From Pseudotamlana agarivorans (GTDB taxonomy: Bacteria > Bacteroidota > Bacteroidia > Flavobacteriales > Flavobacteriaceae), in NCBI RefSeq assembly GCF_001642835.1, contig NZ_LXEI01000004.1:62001-126000 (forward strand): 64,000 nt of DNA, in the 5' to 3' direction. The position numbers were made by a program, and so were the translations under genes. The notes under the pieces were generated by a model. The model did no database searches and had not been told where the DNA came from. It saw only the letters and a list, made by a program, of their open reading frames with translations. Shown here one piece after another: positions 51,951-60,461 of this stretch (its first letter is position 1; each line of letters starts with the position of its first letter).

Positions 51951-53453
51951 ATGAGCGAAGAAAATAAATTTAGTTTTTCTGAAGAAGAAGCTGAAGCCAA
52001 GGCAAACAAGGTTGCTGAAGCTGCAGAGGCTGAAAAAGCCAAAAGTGTTGAGCAGTCTAAAGATGCCGTTAAAAAGGACGCCCAGGGGCTTTTAGAAAGT
52101 ATCAAAGTGTTTTTACGAGAGTTATTAGATTTTCGTGATGATACCGATCGAGAGGCGACTACCAAGGCTATTGTTGCCGATATTCCTTTTAAAGGGGCAA
52201 CGGCTTGGATTTTAGTCTGTTCTATTTTTGTGGCTTCCATTGGGTTAAACGCGAACTCAACCGCTGTGGTTATTGGAGCCATGTTAATTTCTCCGCTTAT
52301 GGGGCCTATTTTAGGTATAGGCTTGTCTATTGCCATAAACGATATTGATACGCTTAAAAAATCGTTGATAAACTTAGCAACCATGATTGTTTTAAGTTTA
52401 CTAACGGCTTTTCTATTTTTCTGGTTATTCCCTTTAAGTGAAGATACTTCAGAGCTTTTGGGACGTGTACGACCAGATATACGTGACGTTTTAATTGCCT
52501 TTTTTGGTGGTTTAGCTTTAATTATTGCACGAACCAAAAAGGGAACCATTGCTTCGGTTATTTTTGGTGTGGCTATTGCAACGGCCTTAATGCCACCACT
52601 TTGTACGGCAGGCTATGGTTTGGCTAAAGGAAATTTTGTGTACTTCGGTGGTGCCATGTATTTATTTACCATCAATACGATTTTTATTGCCTTAGCTACC
52701 TTTTTAGTGTTAAAACTACTAAGGTTTCCCATGCTTAAATACGCCAATTCTAAGCGTCGCCAATTCATATCTAGAGCGGCTATGTTGTTAGCTATTGTGG
52801 TTATGATTCCGGCCGTGTGGACTTTTTTAAACGTGTTGAATGAAAGTAATTTTAAGCGTGATGCTAGTGCTTTTATCCGTGAAGAGCTCACCGATTTACC
52901 TCATGGTGAATACATAAAAAATAATGCATCTTACATGTATGTTGATGACGAAAACTCGGTGATAGAACTGAATACTTTTGGGTTAGATGAAATTTCTGAA
53001 ACCACTATAACCTTGCTTCGTAATAGGTTAAAGGATTATCGTGCTTTGTCTTCAACACAATTGAATATCAATCAGAATCGCTCTAAAAACTTAGATAATT
53101 TTAAGTACATGGAAGAGCTTAGAACACGAGATTCCTTAGATCTATTATCTCAAACCGAAAAAATCAGTTATTTAGAAGAAAAGCTAAGAGGATTTTCAGA
53201 ACTTGAAAGCAGTTATATGGCTTTTGATGGTTTAACAGAAGAATTGAAAATCAACTACGAAAACATAGAACAGTTTTCTTATGGGAATGTGATTAATACC
53301 AATTTCACCAAAAAAGATACCACACCAGTTTTCTCTGTAAAGTGGAAAAAAGAGTATAAAGACGAACTACGCCAAAAGGATAAGGACAAACTTGAAAAGT
53401 GGCTAAAACTTAAACTAGATTTAGATACTTTAGTGGTACGTAGAATTAATTAA
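51951..53453 (+). CDS. DUF389 (TIGR00341-like) membrane protein
   Basis: A 500-residue protein. An acidic Ala/Glu/Lys-rich N-terminal segment (residues 1-55) precedes a membrane domain (about 70-300) with the DUF389 hallmark NSTAVVIGAMLISPLMGPILGIGLSIA and ATALMPPLCTAGYGLA. The C-terminal 190 residues are hydrophilic, partly coiled coil (KISYLEEKLRGFSELESSY). Function is not established for the family. It begins 6 nt after manC and is probably in the same operon, though no shared role is evident. Confidence 0.85.
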   Translation: MSEENKFSFSEEEAEAKANKVAEAAEAEKAKSVEQSKDAVKKDAQGLLESIKVFLRELLDFRDDTDREATTKAIVADIPFKGATAWILVCSIFVASIGLNANSTAVVIGAMLISPLMGPILGIGLSIAINDIDTLKKSLINLATMIVLSLLTAFLFFWLFPLSEDTSELLGRVRPDIRDVLIAFFGGLALIIARTKKGTIASVIFGVAIATALMPPLCTAGYGLAKGNFVYFGGAMYLFTINTIFIALATFLVLKLLRFPMLKYANSKRRQFISRAAMLLAIVVMIPAVWTFLNVLNESNFKRDASAFIREELTDLPHGEYIKNNASYMYVDDENSVIELNTFGLDEISETTITLLRNRLKDYRALSSTQLNINQNRSKNLDNFKYMEELRTRDSLDLLSQTEKISYLEEKLRGFSELESSYMAFDGLTEELKINYENIEQFSYGNVINTNFTKKDTTPVFSVKWKKEYKDELRQKDKDKLEKWLKLKLDLDTLVVRRIN

Positions 53454-53700
53454 GGCGTCATCGTTGTTTCAAACTTATTTGAAAGGTAATGCATATTCGA
53501 AAAGAATGCCATGACAATGGGTTTCGAGGATACAGGGTCTCTAAGAAATAATAAAATAGCTAGGCTAAAGCGTGTTATAGTATTATGGCTTAGAGGTCAA
53601 TATTAAAATTCCAAAAAGCTTTTTTGATTTTAAGTAGATAAAGCACGAATTAAAGCTTTATTTTAAGAGAAGTATTTTGTGTTTAGGTTAAGCTTCTGCT

Positions 53701-54468
53701 TTACTCATGATCCTCCAAGTACATCTTACGTACCTTTTTAAAGAGGTTGGAAGAGTAAACAAAATCGGTAACCACTTCGTTATCGGTTCTAAAAATAGTG
53801 TCGTTAGAGCCTTCCCAAGCTTTTAAACCATCTTTTAGAAAAACGATTTTTTCACCTATTTCCATCACCGAGTTCATGTCGTGTGAATTAATAACGGTTG
53901 TAATTTGGTATTCTTCGGTGATCTCTTGAATTAAATTATCAATAACGATAGCTGTTTTAGGATCAAGACCAGAATTAGGCTCATCACAAAACAGATATTT
54001 TGGCTTGTTTACAATGGCACGTGCAATGGCTACACGCTTTTGCATTCCTCCAGAAGCCTCACTTGGCATTTTGTTATGCGCATTTTCCAGGTTAACACGG
54101 TTTAAAACAAAGTCAACACGATCTCTCATTTCGCTTTTGCTTTGTTTGGTAAACATACGTAAAGGGAACATCACGTTTTCTTCAATGGTCATCGAATCAA
54201 ATAATGCACTTCCTTGAAAAACCATGCCTATTTCGGCACGAATGTTTCTTTTTTCATCCTCACTTAATTTGGTTAGAATTTTACCATCATAAGCGATAGA
54301 GCCGCCTTCGTAATCAAAAATACCTAATAAACATTTTAGGAAAACGGTTTTTCCTGCACCACTTTGCCCAATAATAAGACTGGTTTTTCCTTTTTCAAAG
54401 TTGGTAGTGATACCTTTTAAAATCTCTGCGTCTCCAAACGATTTGCGTAATTCTTTAACTTCAATCAT
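53701..54468 (-). CDS. mlaF: Mla-type ABC transporter ATP-binding protein
   Basis: A 255-residue ABC ATPase from the ATG at 54468, which shares its A with the stop of the permease gene (TAATG); the upstream in-frame ATG would add 20 residues overlapping the permease. Walker A GQSGAGKT, signature ASGGMQKRVAIARA, Walker B YLFCDEPNSGLDP and H-loop VINSHDM are intact. MlaF homologues drive phospholipid transport between the membranes to keep outer-membrane lipid asymmetry. The MCE-domain MlaD partner is not next to it in this window. The gap 53454-53700 shows no clear feature. Confidence 0.88.
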   Translation of the reverse strand: MIEVKELRKSFGDAEILKGITTNFEKGKTSLIIGQSGAGKTVFLKCLLGIFDYEGGSIAYDGKILTKLSEDEKRNIRAEIGMVFQGSALFDSMTIEENVMFPLRMFTKQSKSEMRDRVDFVLNRVNLENAHNKMPSEASGGMQKRVAIARAIVNKPKYLFCDEPNSGLDPKTAIVIDNLIQEITEEYQITTVINSHDMNSVMEIGEKIVFLKDGLKAWEGSNDTIFRTDNEVVTDFVYSSNLFKKVRKMYLEDHE

Positions 54469-55205
54469 TAGCTTAATAACATTTGGGTTAGTAAATAGTT
54501 TAAAAGGATGATGAAAACACTTGTCCAAACAAAAGACGTTGTACTCGCTTTACCTACTTCCAAAGCACCGCCTTTCATGTAATAACCATGGTAAGAAGGA
54601 ATTGTTGCTAATAGAAACGCGAAAACACAAGTTTTTATAAAGGCATAGGTAATGTGAAACGGATTAAAATCTAATTGAACACCAGTGATATAGTCTTCCG
54701 GCGCACTAAATCCGCCATACATACAGGCTACTAATCCCCCAACTATACCCAAAAACATTCCAATACAAATTAAAAACGGATATAACATTAAGGAAATAAA
54801 CTTAGGGAAAACCAGATAGTTTATCGAGTTAATCCCCATAACTTCCAGGGCGTCAATCTGCTCGGTAACTCGCATGGTACCAATACTAGAGGTGATAAAT
54901 GAACCTACTTTACCAGCCATAACAATCGATACGAAAGTAGGGGCAAATTCTAGTAATATGGATTGTCTGGTGGCAAAACCAACCAGGTATTTCGGGATTA
55001 ATGGATTGTCAATGTTTAATGCCGTTTGTATGGTAACCACACCGCCAACAAAAAAGGATATGAAAGCCACGATTCCTAACGACCCAATAACTAAGTCATC
55101 AATATCTTTTAATATCAGCTTTTTCATAACGCTCCACTTTGTAGGTTTGCGAAACATTTCAGCAATCATCAAAAAATAAGTTCCAATATTATGAAGGTAT
55201 TTCAT
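54468..55205 (-). CDS. mlaE: MlaE-type ABC transporter permease
   Basis: A 245-residue integral membrane protein of the MlaE/YrbE family, about five to six helices. Motifs: FVGGVVTIQTALNI, APTFVSIVMAGKVGSFITSSIGTMRVTEQIDALEVMGI (the conserved coupling region), and KTCVFAFLLATIPSYHGYYMKGGALEVGKASTTSFVWT near the C terminus, where no more than part of it is needed to recognise the family. It forms the membrane core for lipid transport with the MlaF-type ATPase. The two genes overlap by one base. Confidence 0.9.
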   Translation of the reverse strand: MKYLHNIGTYFLMIAEMFRKPTKWSVMKKLILKDIDDLVIGSLGIVAFISFFVGGVVTIQTALNIDNPLIPKYLVGFATRQSILLEFAPTFVSIVMAGKVGSFITSSIGTMRVTEQIDALEVMGINSINYLVFPKFISLMLYPFLICIGMFLGIVGGLVACMYGGFSAPEDYITGVQLDFNPFHITYAFIKTCVFAFLLATIPSYHGYYMKGGALEVGKASTTSFVWTSVFIILLNYLLTQMLLS

Positions 55206-55285
55206 ATGTAGTTTTGTAGCTGCTAAAGTAAAAAAAACTTAGTGGTATTTAACGTTAATTTTAAATTATGATGTTCTTAATTATG

Positions 55286-55293
55286 TATTTTTG
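55286..55293 (+). promoter_or_regulatory. Candidate -7 element for pafA
   Basis: TATTTTTG matches TAnnTTTG and ends 22 nt before the pafA ATG. A pho-box could not be recognised by eye. Confidence 0.4.
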
Positions 55294-55315
55294 ACCACTT
55301 ACTTAAAAATCTATA

Positions 55316-56971
55316 ATGAAAAAAATATACGTCTTACTTATCACTTTAGCTATCTTTTGCTCTACATTTAAAACCTATAGCCAGGCGAGTTCATCGTCTA
55401 ATATGGATCAAACCCCTCCAAAACTTGTTGTTGGAATCGTTGTTGATCAAATGCGCTATGATTACCTAACAAGATTTTATTCGCGCTATGGAACAGGTGG
55501 TTTTAAACGCATGATGGATGAAGGGTTTAACTGTAAAAACAATCACTTCAATTACGTGCCTACCAAAACAGCACCAGGGCACGCATCTATTTTTACGGGG
55601 AGTACACCTAAGTACCATGGAATTATTTCAAATTATTGGTATGACAAAGACACAAAAAAACAAGTTTATTGTGCCGATGATGATAGTGTGTTACCTGTTG
55701 GAACAAGTGATAAGGCAGGAAAAATGTCACCTAGCCGCATGTTAACTACCACTTTTGCTGATGAAAATAAATTGTTCACACAAATGCGAGGTAAAACCAT
55801 TGGAATTTCTGTTAAAGATCGTGGCGCTATTTTGCCAGCAGGTCATACAGCTGATGCGGCTTATTGGTTTCATGGCGACGATGAAGGGGCATGGATTACC
55901 AGTTCTTTTTATATGGAAGCACTTCCAAAATGGGTTGCTAAATTCAATGCAAGTAAGCAAGCTGCATCATATCTAAAAAAGTGGGATACCTATTATGATA
56001 TAGATACCTATACCGCGAGTGGGTCTGATTTAAATGACTACGAAGGCGGATTTAAAGGTAAAGAAACCGCTACTTTTCCTTATAATTTGAAGAAATTAAA
56101 AGATGAAAATGGCAACTTTAGTATCCTTAAAATAACACCGTTTGGAAATAGTTTAACCACCGATTTTGCTATTGCTGCCATTGAGGGAGAAGCTTTAGGT
56201 GCCGATGATATTACAGATGTTTTAACGGTGAGTTATTCTTGTACTGATTATATTGGACATAATTTTGGGGTAAATTCTAAAGAGATTGAAGATACTTATA
56301 TTCGATTAGATCAAGATTTAGAACGTTTCTTCAAAGTGTTAGATAAAGAAGTTGGAAAAGGGGAGTATGTTGTGTTTTTAACTGCTGATCACGGTGCTGT
56401 GGATGTGCCGGCATATTTACATGCTCATAATATCCCATCTGGATATTTGGATAATAAGGCTCGCAAGAAACAGTTTGATGACTTTTTATTAGCAAAATAT
56501 GGAACTGCTGAGGTAGTTGAAAATATTAGTAATGATCAAATCTTTTTAAATAAAGATAAACTACAGATTCTAGGATTAAGTGCGATTGATGTGCAAAATG
56601 CGATTGTTGAAGAACAAATGACTTACCCACACATTTCAAAAGCCTATACTAGAGAAGCTATTGTCTCTAGAGATTTCACTGAAGGGATTGAGGCTTTAAT
56701 TCAAAAAGGCTTTAACCAGAAGCGTTCTGGAGATGTGGTTTTAGTGAATGATCCTGCTTATATCTCATACGGAAAAACAGGATCTACACACGGTAGTGGT
56801 TTAAATTACGACACGCATGTACCGTTATTGTTTTTCGGAAAAGGGATTAACCATGGAGCAACTACCGAAAGAACAAATATTACCGATATCGCACCTACCA
56901 TGTCTAGTCTGTTAGGCATTAGTTTCCCAAATGCTTCTATCGGAAAACCTTTAGGATACGTTTTAAAATAA
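55316..56971 (+). CDS. pafA: Alkaline phosphatase PafA
   Basis: A 551-residue secreted phosphatase with a signal peptide (VLLITLAIFCSTFKTYSQ). Metal and catalytic motifs fit PafA: VVDQMRYDYL near 42-51, KTAPGHASIFTG with the nucleophile Thr85, ISNYWYD with Asn106, and VKDRGAI with Lys167 and Arg169. LTADHGAVDVP and GSTHGSGLNYDTHVPL hold further zinc ligands. PafA is a phosphate-irrepressible, calcium-activated phosphomonoesterase widespread in Bacteroidota. It releases phosphate from organic sources in the periplasm or outside. The next gene is a membrane-anchored nuclease, which could feed it. Confidence 0.9.
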   Translation: MKKIYVLLITLAIFCSTFKTYSQASSSSNMDQTPPKLVVGIVVDQMRYDYLTRFYSRYGTGGFKRMMDEGFNCKNNHFNYVPTKTAPGHASIFTGSTPKYHGIISNYWYDKDTKKQVYCADDDSVLPVGTSDKAGKMSPSRMLTTTFADENKLFTQMRGKTIGISVKDRGAILPAGHTADAAYWFHGDDEGAWITSSFYMEALPKWVAKFNASKQAASYLKKWDTYYDIDTYTASGSDLNDYEGGFKGKETATFPYNLKKLKDENGNFSILKITPFGNSLTTDFAIAAIEGEALGADDITDVLTVSYSCTDYIGHNFGVNSKEIEDTYIRLDQDLERFFKVLDKEVGKGEYVVFLTADHGAVDVPAYLHAHNIPSGYLDNKARKKQFDDFLLAKYGTAEVVENISNDQIFLNKDKLQILGLSAIDVQNAIVEEQMTYPHISKAYTREAIVSRDFTEGIEALIQKGFNQKRSGDVVLVNDPAYISYGKTGSTHGSGLNYDTHVPLLFFGKGINHGATTERTNITDIAPTMSSLLGISFPNASIGKPLGYVLK

Positions 56972-57042
56972 CAAAATTTTTCTTTACTTGGTTGGATTGA
57001 AACTGTCTAAAGGGAGCTAGAAATCTAACTAAATTTAAATAG

Positions 57043-57852
57043 ATGAATAAACGTAGTATATACGCCATTTTAGCCGCTATCATTATGATAGCGGTTTATG
57101 GTTATGATCATTTTTTAGACACAAAAGTTCAAGCCGATATAGTTGCTGAAGGCGGCAAGCCTAAAACACAAACCAACGAATTTTTCTTGCCTACAAGTAC
57201 TACAGGACAAGTTATTCATCATAACGGTTATTCCTTGTCTTACAGTGAAAAAGACGAACAAGCGGAATGGGTGGCTTATGAATTGAAAAAATCGGATCTT
57301 TCAAATAGTAATTTTAAACGCCCTTATTTTGAAATTGACCCTGCTGTAAAAACCGGAGCTGCCCATTGGCGTAATTATAAAAATTCGGGTTATGATCGCG
57401 GACACCTATGTCCGGCGGGTGATAGAAAATACAGCAAAGAAGCGCACGATGAAACTTTTTTAACCAGTAATATTAGTCCGCAAGAGCACAATTTTAATGC
57501 TGGAATTTGGAATACCTTGGAACAAAAGGTGCGTTATTGGGCTGCAAAATACGACGGCGTTTTTGTGGTTACTGGAGGCATACTTAAAGGGGATATGAAA
57601 ACCATTGGAACCGAAAAGGTTGCCGTGCCTAATGCCTTTTACAAAGTGCTCATAGATACCAATTCGGGCCCAACAAAAATGATAGGCTTTCTTATGCCTC
57701 ATGAAAATTCTAGCAAACCTTTATACCATTTTGTAGTGCCTGTAGATTCTATCGAGCGGTTAACAGGGATTGATTTCTTCCCACAATTAGATGATGAGTT
57801 AGAGAATAAACTAGAGGCTTCAAGCAGTTATAAAGCCTGGAGTTTTAACTAA
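57043..57852 (+). CDS. Membrane-anchored DNA/RNA non-specific endonuclease (NUC1)
   Basis: A 269-residue protein. One N-terminal hydrophobic helix (residues about 6-20) anchors or exports it. The beta-beta-alpha-metal nuclease motif DRGH (118-121) with the downstream NISPQEHNFNAGIWNTLE carrying the metal-binding Asn is complete. It should cut DNA and RNA in the periplasm or outside. With pafA 71 nt upstream it makes a plausible nucleic acid-to-phosphate scavenging pair. Its stop overlaps by 8 nt the end of the convergent glycosyltransferase gene. Confidence 0.9.
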   Translation: MNKRSIYAILAAIIMIAVYGYDHFLDTKVQADIVAEGGKPKTQTNEFFLPTSTTGQVIHHNGYSLSYSEKDEQAEWVAYELKKSDLSNSNFKRPYFEIDPAVKTGAAHWRNYKNSGYDRGHLCPAGDRKYSKEAHDETFLTSNISPQEHNFNAGIWNTLEQKVRYWAAKYDGVFVVTGGILKGDMKTIGTEKVAVPNAFYKVLIDTNSGPTKMIGFLMPHENSSKPLYHFVVPVDSIERLTGIDFFPQLDDELENKLEASSSYKAWSFN

Positions 57853-58762
57853 GTTTGGAGCGCATGCCTTTCCAACGGAGGTTTCTAATAAACTGGCCTT
57901 CTTTTTCATTGACTAGAAAATCCACTTGTTTCTTTTTTGCCTTGAAATAACCAGTCATATAATCTTTAAATAAAGACATACTCTGTTTTTTATAAGCGAG
58001 TTTTGCTGCCGAAATTAGCGTGATCATAAAACCATAACGCATTTTGTACATGGCTTCACCTTGTAAATACTTTGAAGCTTTATTGTAACTGATACCTGTG
58101 GGTTTTAAATGTTTCACATGAAGAGTTTCGTCAGTTAAAATGGTCCAACCGTAATATTTAGCCAACAACTCATCAACGGTATCCCAACCCATAGAAGGTT
58201 TAAGTTGTCCGATTTCGATGAAACACTTTTTGCGATAGGCTTTTAGTGCACCGCGAATATGATCTTTTCGGGTTAGGTTTTCAAGAATCCAACCGCCATT
58301 TTTTTCAATATAGCAAAACCCTGAAGCCATGCCTAAGTTGTTATTGGCTTCAAAATGATTGGCGAGTTGCGCTAAATAGTTTTCAGGGAAAATCAAATCG
58401 GCATCAAACTTACAAATCACATCGTAATCATCATCTAAAGTTTCAAATCCTTTATAAAAGGCATTAATGATTTTTGAACCTGGTAAATGTTTGTTGGATG
58501 ATATGGAATTAACTAAGGATATGAACGGGTACTTTTCCGCGAAAGCGCTAACAATTTTTTGAGTATCGTCGGTTGAATTATCATTCACCACCACCACACG
58601 TTTAGGCAACAGACTTTGATTGACTAACGACTCTAAGGTTTGTCCTATCGAGGTTTCTTCGTTATGTGCAGGAATGACAATATAAAAATTCAAAGTAGAA
58701 AGGTTTTGGCGTAAAGTTAAACCCTTTCGGCATAAACGATGTAATATCTGGGGGTAAACCAT
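57845..58762 (-). CDS. Family 2 glycosyltransferase
   Basis: A protein of up to 305 residues. FYIVIPAHNEETSIGQTL and VVNDNSTDDT are the family 2 nucleotide-sugar site; ICKFDADLIFP holds the DxD metal motif, and SMGWDTVDELLAKYYGW the acceptor-side ED motif. The ATG at 58762 makes a 46-nt overlap with the methyltransferase and a poor N terminus. A TTG at 58693 would start just before the fold, so the true start is uncertain. A GC-rich dispersed motif (58533-58547) lies in the frame. The sugar and acceptor are unknown; the next genes upstream are a methyltransferase and a FabH-like synthase. Confidence 0.8.
   Translation of the reverse strand: MVYPQILHRLCRKGLTLRQNLSTLNFYIVIPAHNEETSIGQTLESLVNQSLLPKRVVVVNDNSTDDTQKIVSAFAEKYPFISLVNSISSNKHLPGSKIINAFYKGFETLDDDYDVICKFDADLIFPENYLAQLANHFEANNNLGMASGFCYIEKNGGWILENLTRKDHIRGALKAYRKKCFIEIGQLKPSMGWDTVDELLAKYYGWTILTDETLHVKHLKPTGISYNKASKYLQGEAMYKMRYGFMITLISAAKLAYKKQSMSLFKDYMTGYFKAKKKQVDFLVNEKEGQFIRNLRWKGMRSKLS
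58533..58547. repeat. GC-rich dispersed motif inside the family 2 glycosyltransferase gene
   Basis: TTTTCCGCGAAAGCG; the reverse strand encodes AFAEK. Confidence 0.5.
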
Positions 58763-59241
58763 CTTAAAATAGGACGAATCCCTAATTTTTTAGTAGGGTT
58801 TGTCCATTTTTGACGGTCGATAATCTTCCAGCCTGCTTTTTCTAATAGCCAATCGAATTGCCAATCTTCAAACTCATGATAGTGTCGGTCCAACATATCG
58901 GTTTTACTTCTATAAGCGGAAGAAAACCAAAGTTTCAGCGGTACACTAGCCACTAATTTATCGGCTTTAATTGATTGAAGGACGGTAAAAGGGGAGAGTA
59001 GGTGTTCGAAAATCTCGAAGGCCGTTACCACCTCGGCTTTCGAATTTGTAATGTTTTGTGTGTCATGATCTAAATCTTCACCCTGGGTGTTTTCGACAGC
59101 ATAACCATGTTGTGTCATAATTTCAGAAAACGGATTTACAACGCCTAAATCTAAGATGGATTTTGAGGTTGGGATGTGTTTTTCTAAAAAATTAATGGTA
59201 TGCTTAAAACGTTTATTTGGAAATGTTTTTTCGTACATCAA
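58717..59241 (-). CDS. Class I SAM-dependent methyltransferase (small)
   Basis: A 174-residue protein with a SAM-binding start ILDLGVVNPFSE near residues 30-41 and the acidic GEDLDHD and TAFEIFEHLLSPF motifs of class I methyltransferases. The usual GxGxG is replaced by GVVNP, a looser form. Size suggests a minimal catalytic domain. It lies between the FabH-like gene (57-nt gap) and the glycosyltransferase (overlapping), so the three may modify one molecule. Substrate unknown. Confidence 0.72.
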   Translation of the reverse strand: MMYEKTFPNKRFKHTINFLEKHIPTSKSILDLGVVNPFSEIMTQHGYAVENTQGEDLDHDTQNITNSKAEVVTAFEIFEHLLSPFTVLQSIKADKLVASVPLKLWFSSAYRSKTDMLDRHYHEFEDWQFDWLLEKAGWKIIDRQKWTNPTKKLGIRPILRWFTPRYYIVYAERV

Positions 59242-59298
59242 TCTGTTTTATTACTTCATTGCCATGACCATGGAAATCTCAAATAAGGGCTCAACACT

Positions 59299-60357
59299 TT
59301 ATACTTCGTAAACAATAGCATTAATGTTCATGCCAGCACCTACGCTTGCAAACATAATAATATCACCTTGATTAATGGCTTGTCCTTCCATTTTTTCGTT
59401 AAGAATCAAATCGTATAAAGTAGGAACCGTGGCCACACTAGAATTTCCTAATTTTCCAATACTCATAGGCATGATGCCGTCAGGCATGTCCATATTGTAA
59501 AGCTCATAAAAACGTTTTACAATGGCTTCGTCCATTTTTTCGTTGGCTTGATGGATGAGTATTTTTTTGATTTTAGAAATATCAACACCACTTTTGTCCA
59601 AGCAAGACTTCATGGCTAAAGGTACGTTGGTTAAGGCAAATTCGTAAATTTTACGTCCGTGCATTTTAATATAGCAACGGTTGTCATCTACCTTTGGGTT
59701 ATAGGTTTCTCCAAAGAAAATGAAGTGGGCTTCTTCCAAAGAAAATGTTGCCGCTTCATGGGCTAAAATACCGCCTGATTGCTCGGTGGCTTCTAAAATT
59801 ACGGCACCAGCACCATCGCTGTAAATCATAGAGTCTCTGTCGGAAGGATCTAAGATCCGCGATAAGGTTTCGGCACCAATAACTAGGCATTTTTTTGCAA
59901 TACCCGATTTGATAAATGCTTCGGCTTGAATAACGCCTTGAATCCATCCTGGGCAGCCAAAAAGTAAATCGTAAGCTACACACTTAGGGTTTTCAATACG
60001 TAAAAGATGTTTAACACGGGAGGCAATACTAGGAACTGTATCACTTTGAATGCTATCGTGTTTGATATCCCCATAATTATGGGCAACGATAATATAATCT
60101 AAGGCTTCTCCAGAAATATCTGCTTTTTGAAGGGCTTTCTCCGCAGCAAAAGTTGCGATATCCGAGGTAGTTAAATGTGGTTTTGCATAACGCCTTTCTT
60201 TAATGCCAGTAATGGCCTTAAATTTTTTAACGATAACCTCGCTCGGGGCGTTTATTGTAGAACCATCACTATTTAAAAACTCATGATTATGAAAGTCTTC
60301 GTTTCTTTCAATATCGGCAGGAATATAGCTTCCTGTTCCTGTTATTTTTATAGTCAT
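59299..60357 (-). CDS. 3-oxoacyl-ACP synthase III family protein (FabH-like)
   Basis: A 352-residue thiolase-fold protein from the ATG at 60357; the upstream in-frame ATG adds 12 unlikely residues. The catalytic triad of KAS III is intact: Cys135 in LLFGCPGWIQ, His269 in LIHQANEK and Asn305 in GNSSVATVP. It condenses an acyl starter with malonyl-ACP or a related thioester. The extended N terminus (RNEDFHNHEFL) is unlike the housekeeping FabH, so a special lipid or polyketide role is possible. It follows gcvP (104 nt) and precedes a methyltransferase and a glycosyltransferase. Confidence 0.85.
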   Translation of the reverse strand: MTIKITGTGSYIPADIERNEDFHNHEFLNSDGSTINAPSEVIVKKFKAITGIKERRYAKPHLTTSDIATFAAEKALQKADISGEALDYIIVAHNYGDIKHDSIQSDTVPSIASRVKHLLRIENPKCVAYDLLFGCPGWIQGVIQAEAFIKSGIAKKCLVIGAETLSRILDPSDRDSMIYSDGAGAVILEATEQSGGILAHEAATFSLEEAHFIFFGETYNPKVDDNRCYIKMHGRKIYEFALTNVPLAMKSCLDKSGVDISKIKKILIHQANEKMDEAIVKRFYELYNMDMPDGIMPMSIGKLGNSSVATVPTLYDLILNEKMEGQAINQGDIIMFASVGAGMNINAIVYEV

Positions 60358-60461
60358 AAAAAAGGAAAATTGCCTGATTAAAATTAGTATCAAGCAATAT
60401 ATGAGTTTTTAAATCGTGATGGTTTCTATTTTATTAAAATTTACGATGTTCAACCGTGCTT

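Noticed and set aside
51941-52549. A 202-codon minus-strand frame
   Set aside because: Fully antisense to the DUF389 gene, low-complexity product with no family motif.
60369-60398. ATTGCCTGAT/ATCAAGCAAT imperfect repeat upstream of the FabH-like gene
   Set aside because: One mismatch and no T-tract; it could be chance.
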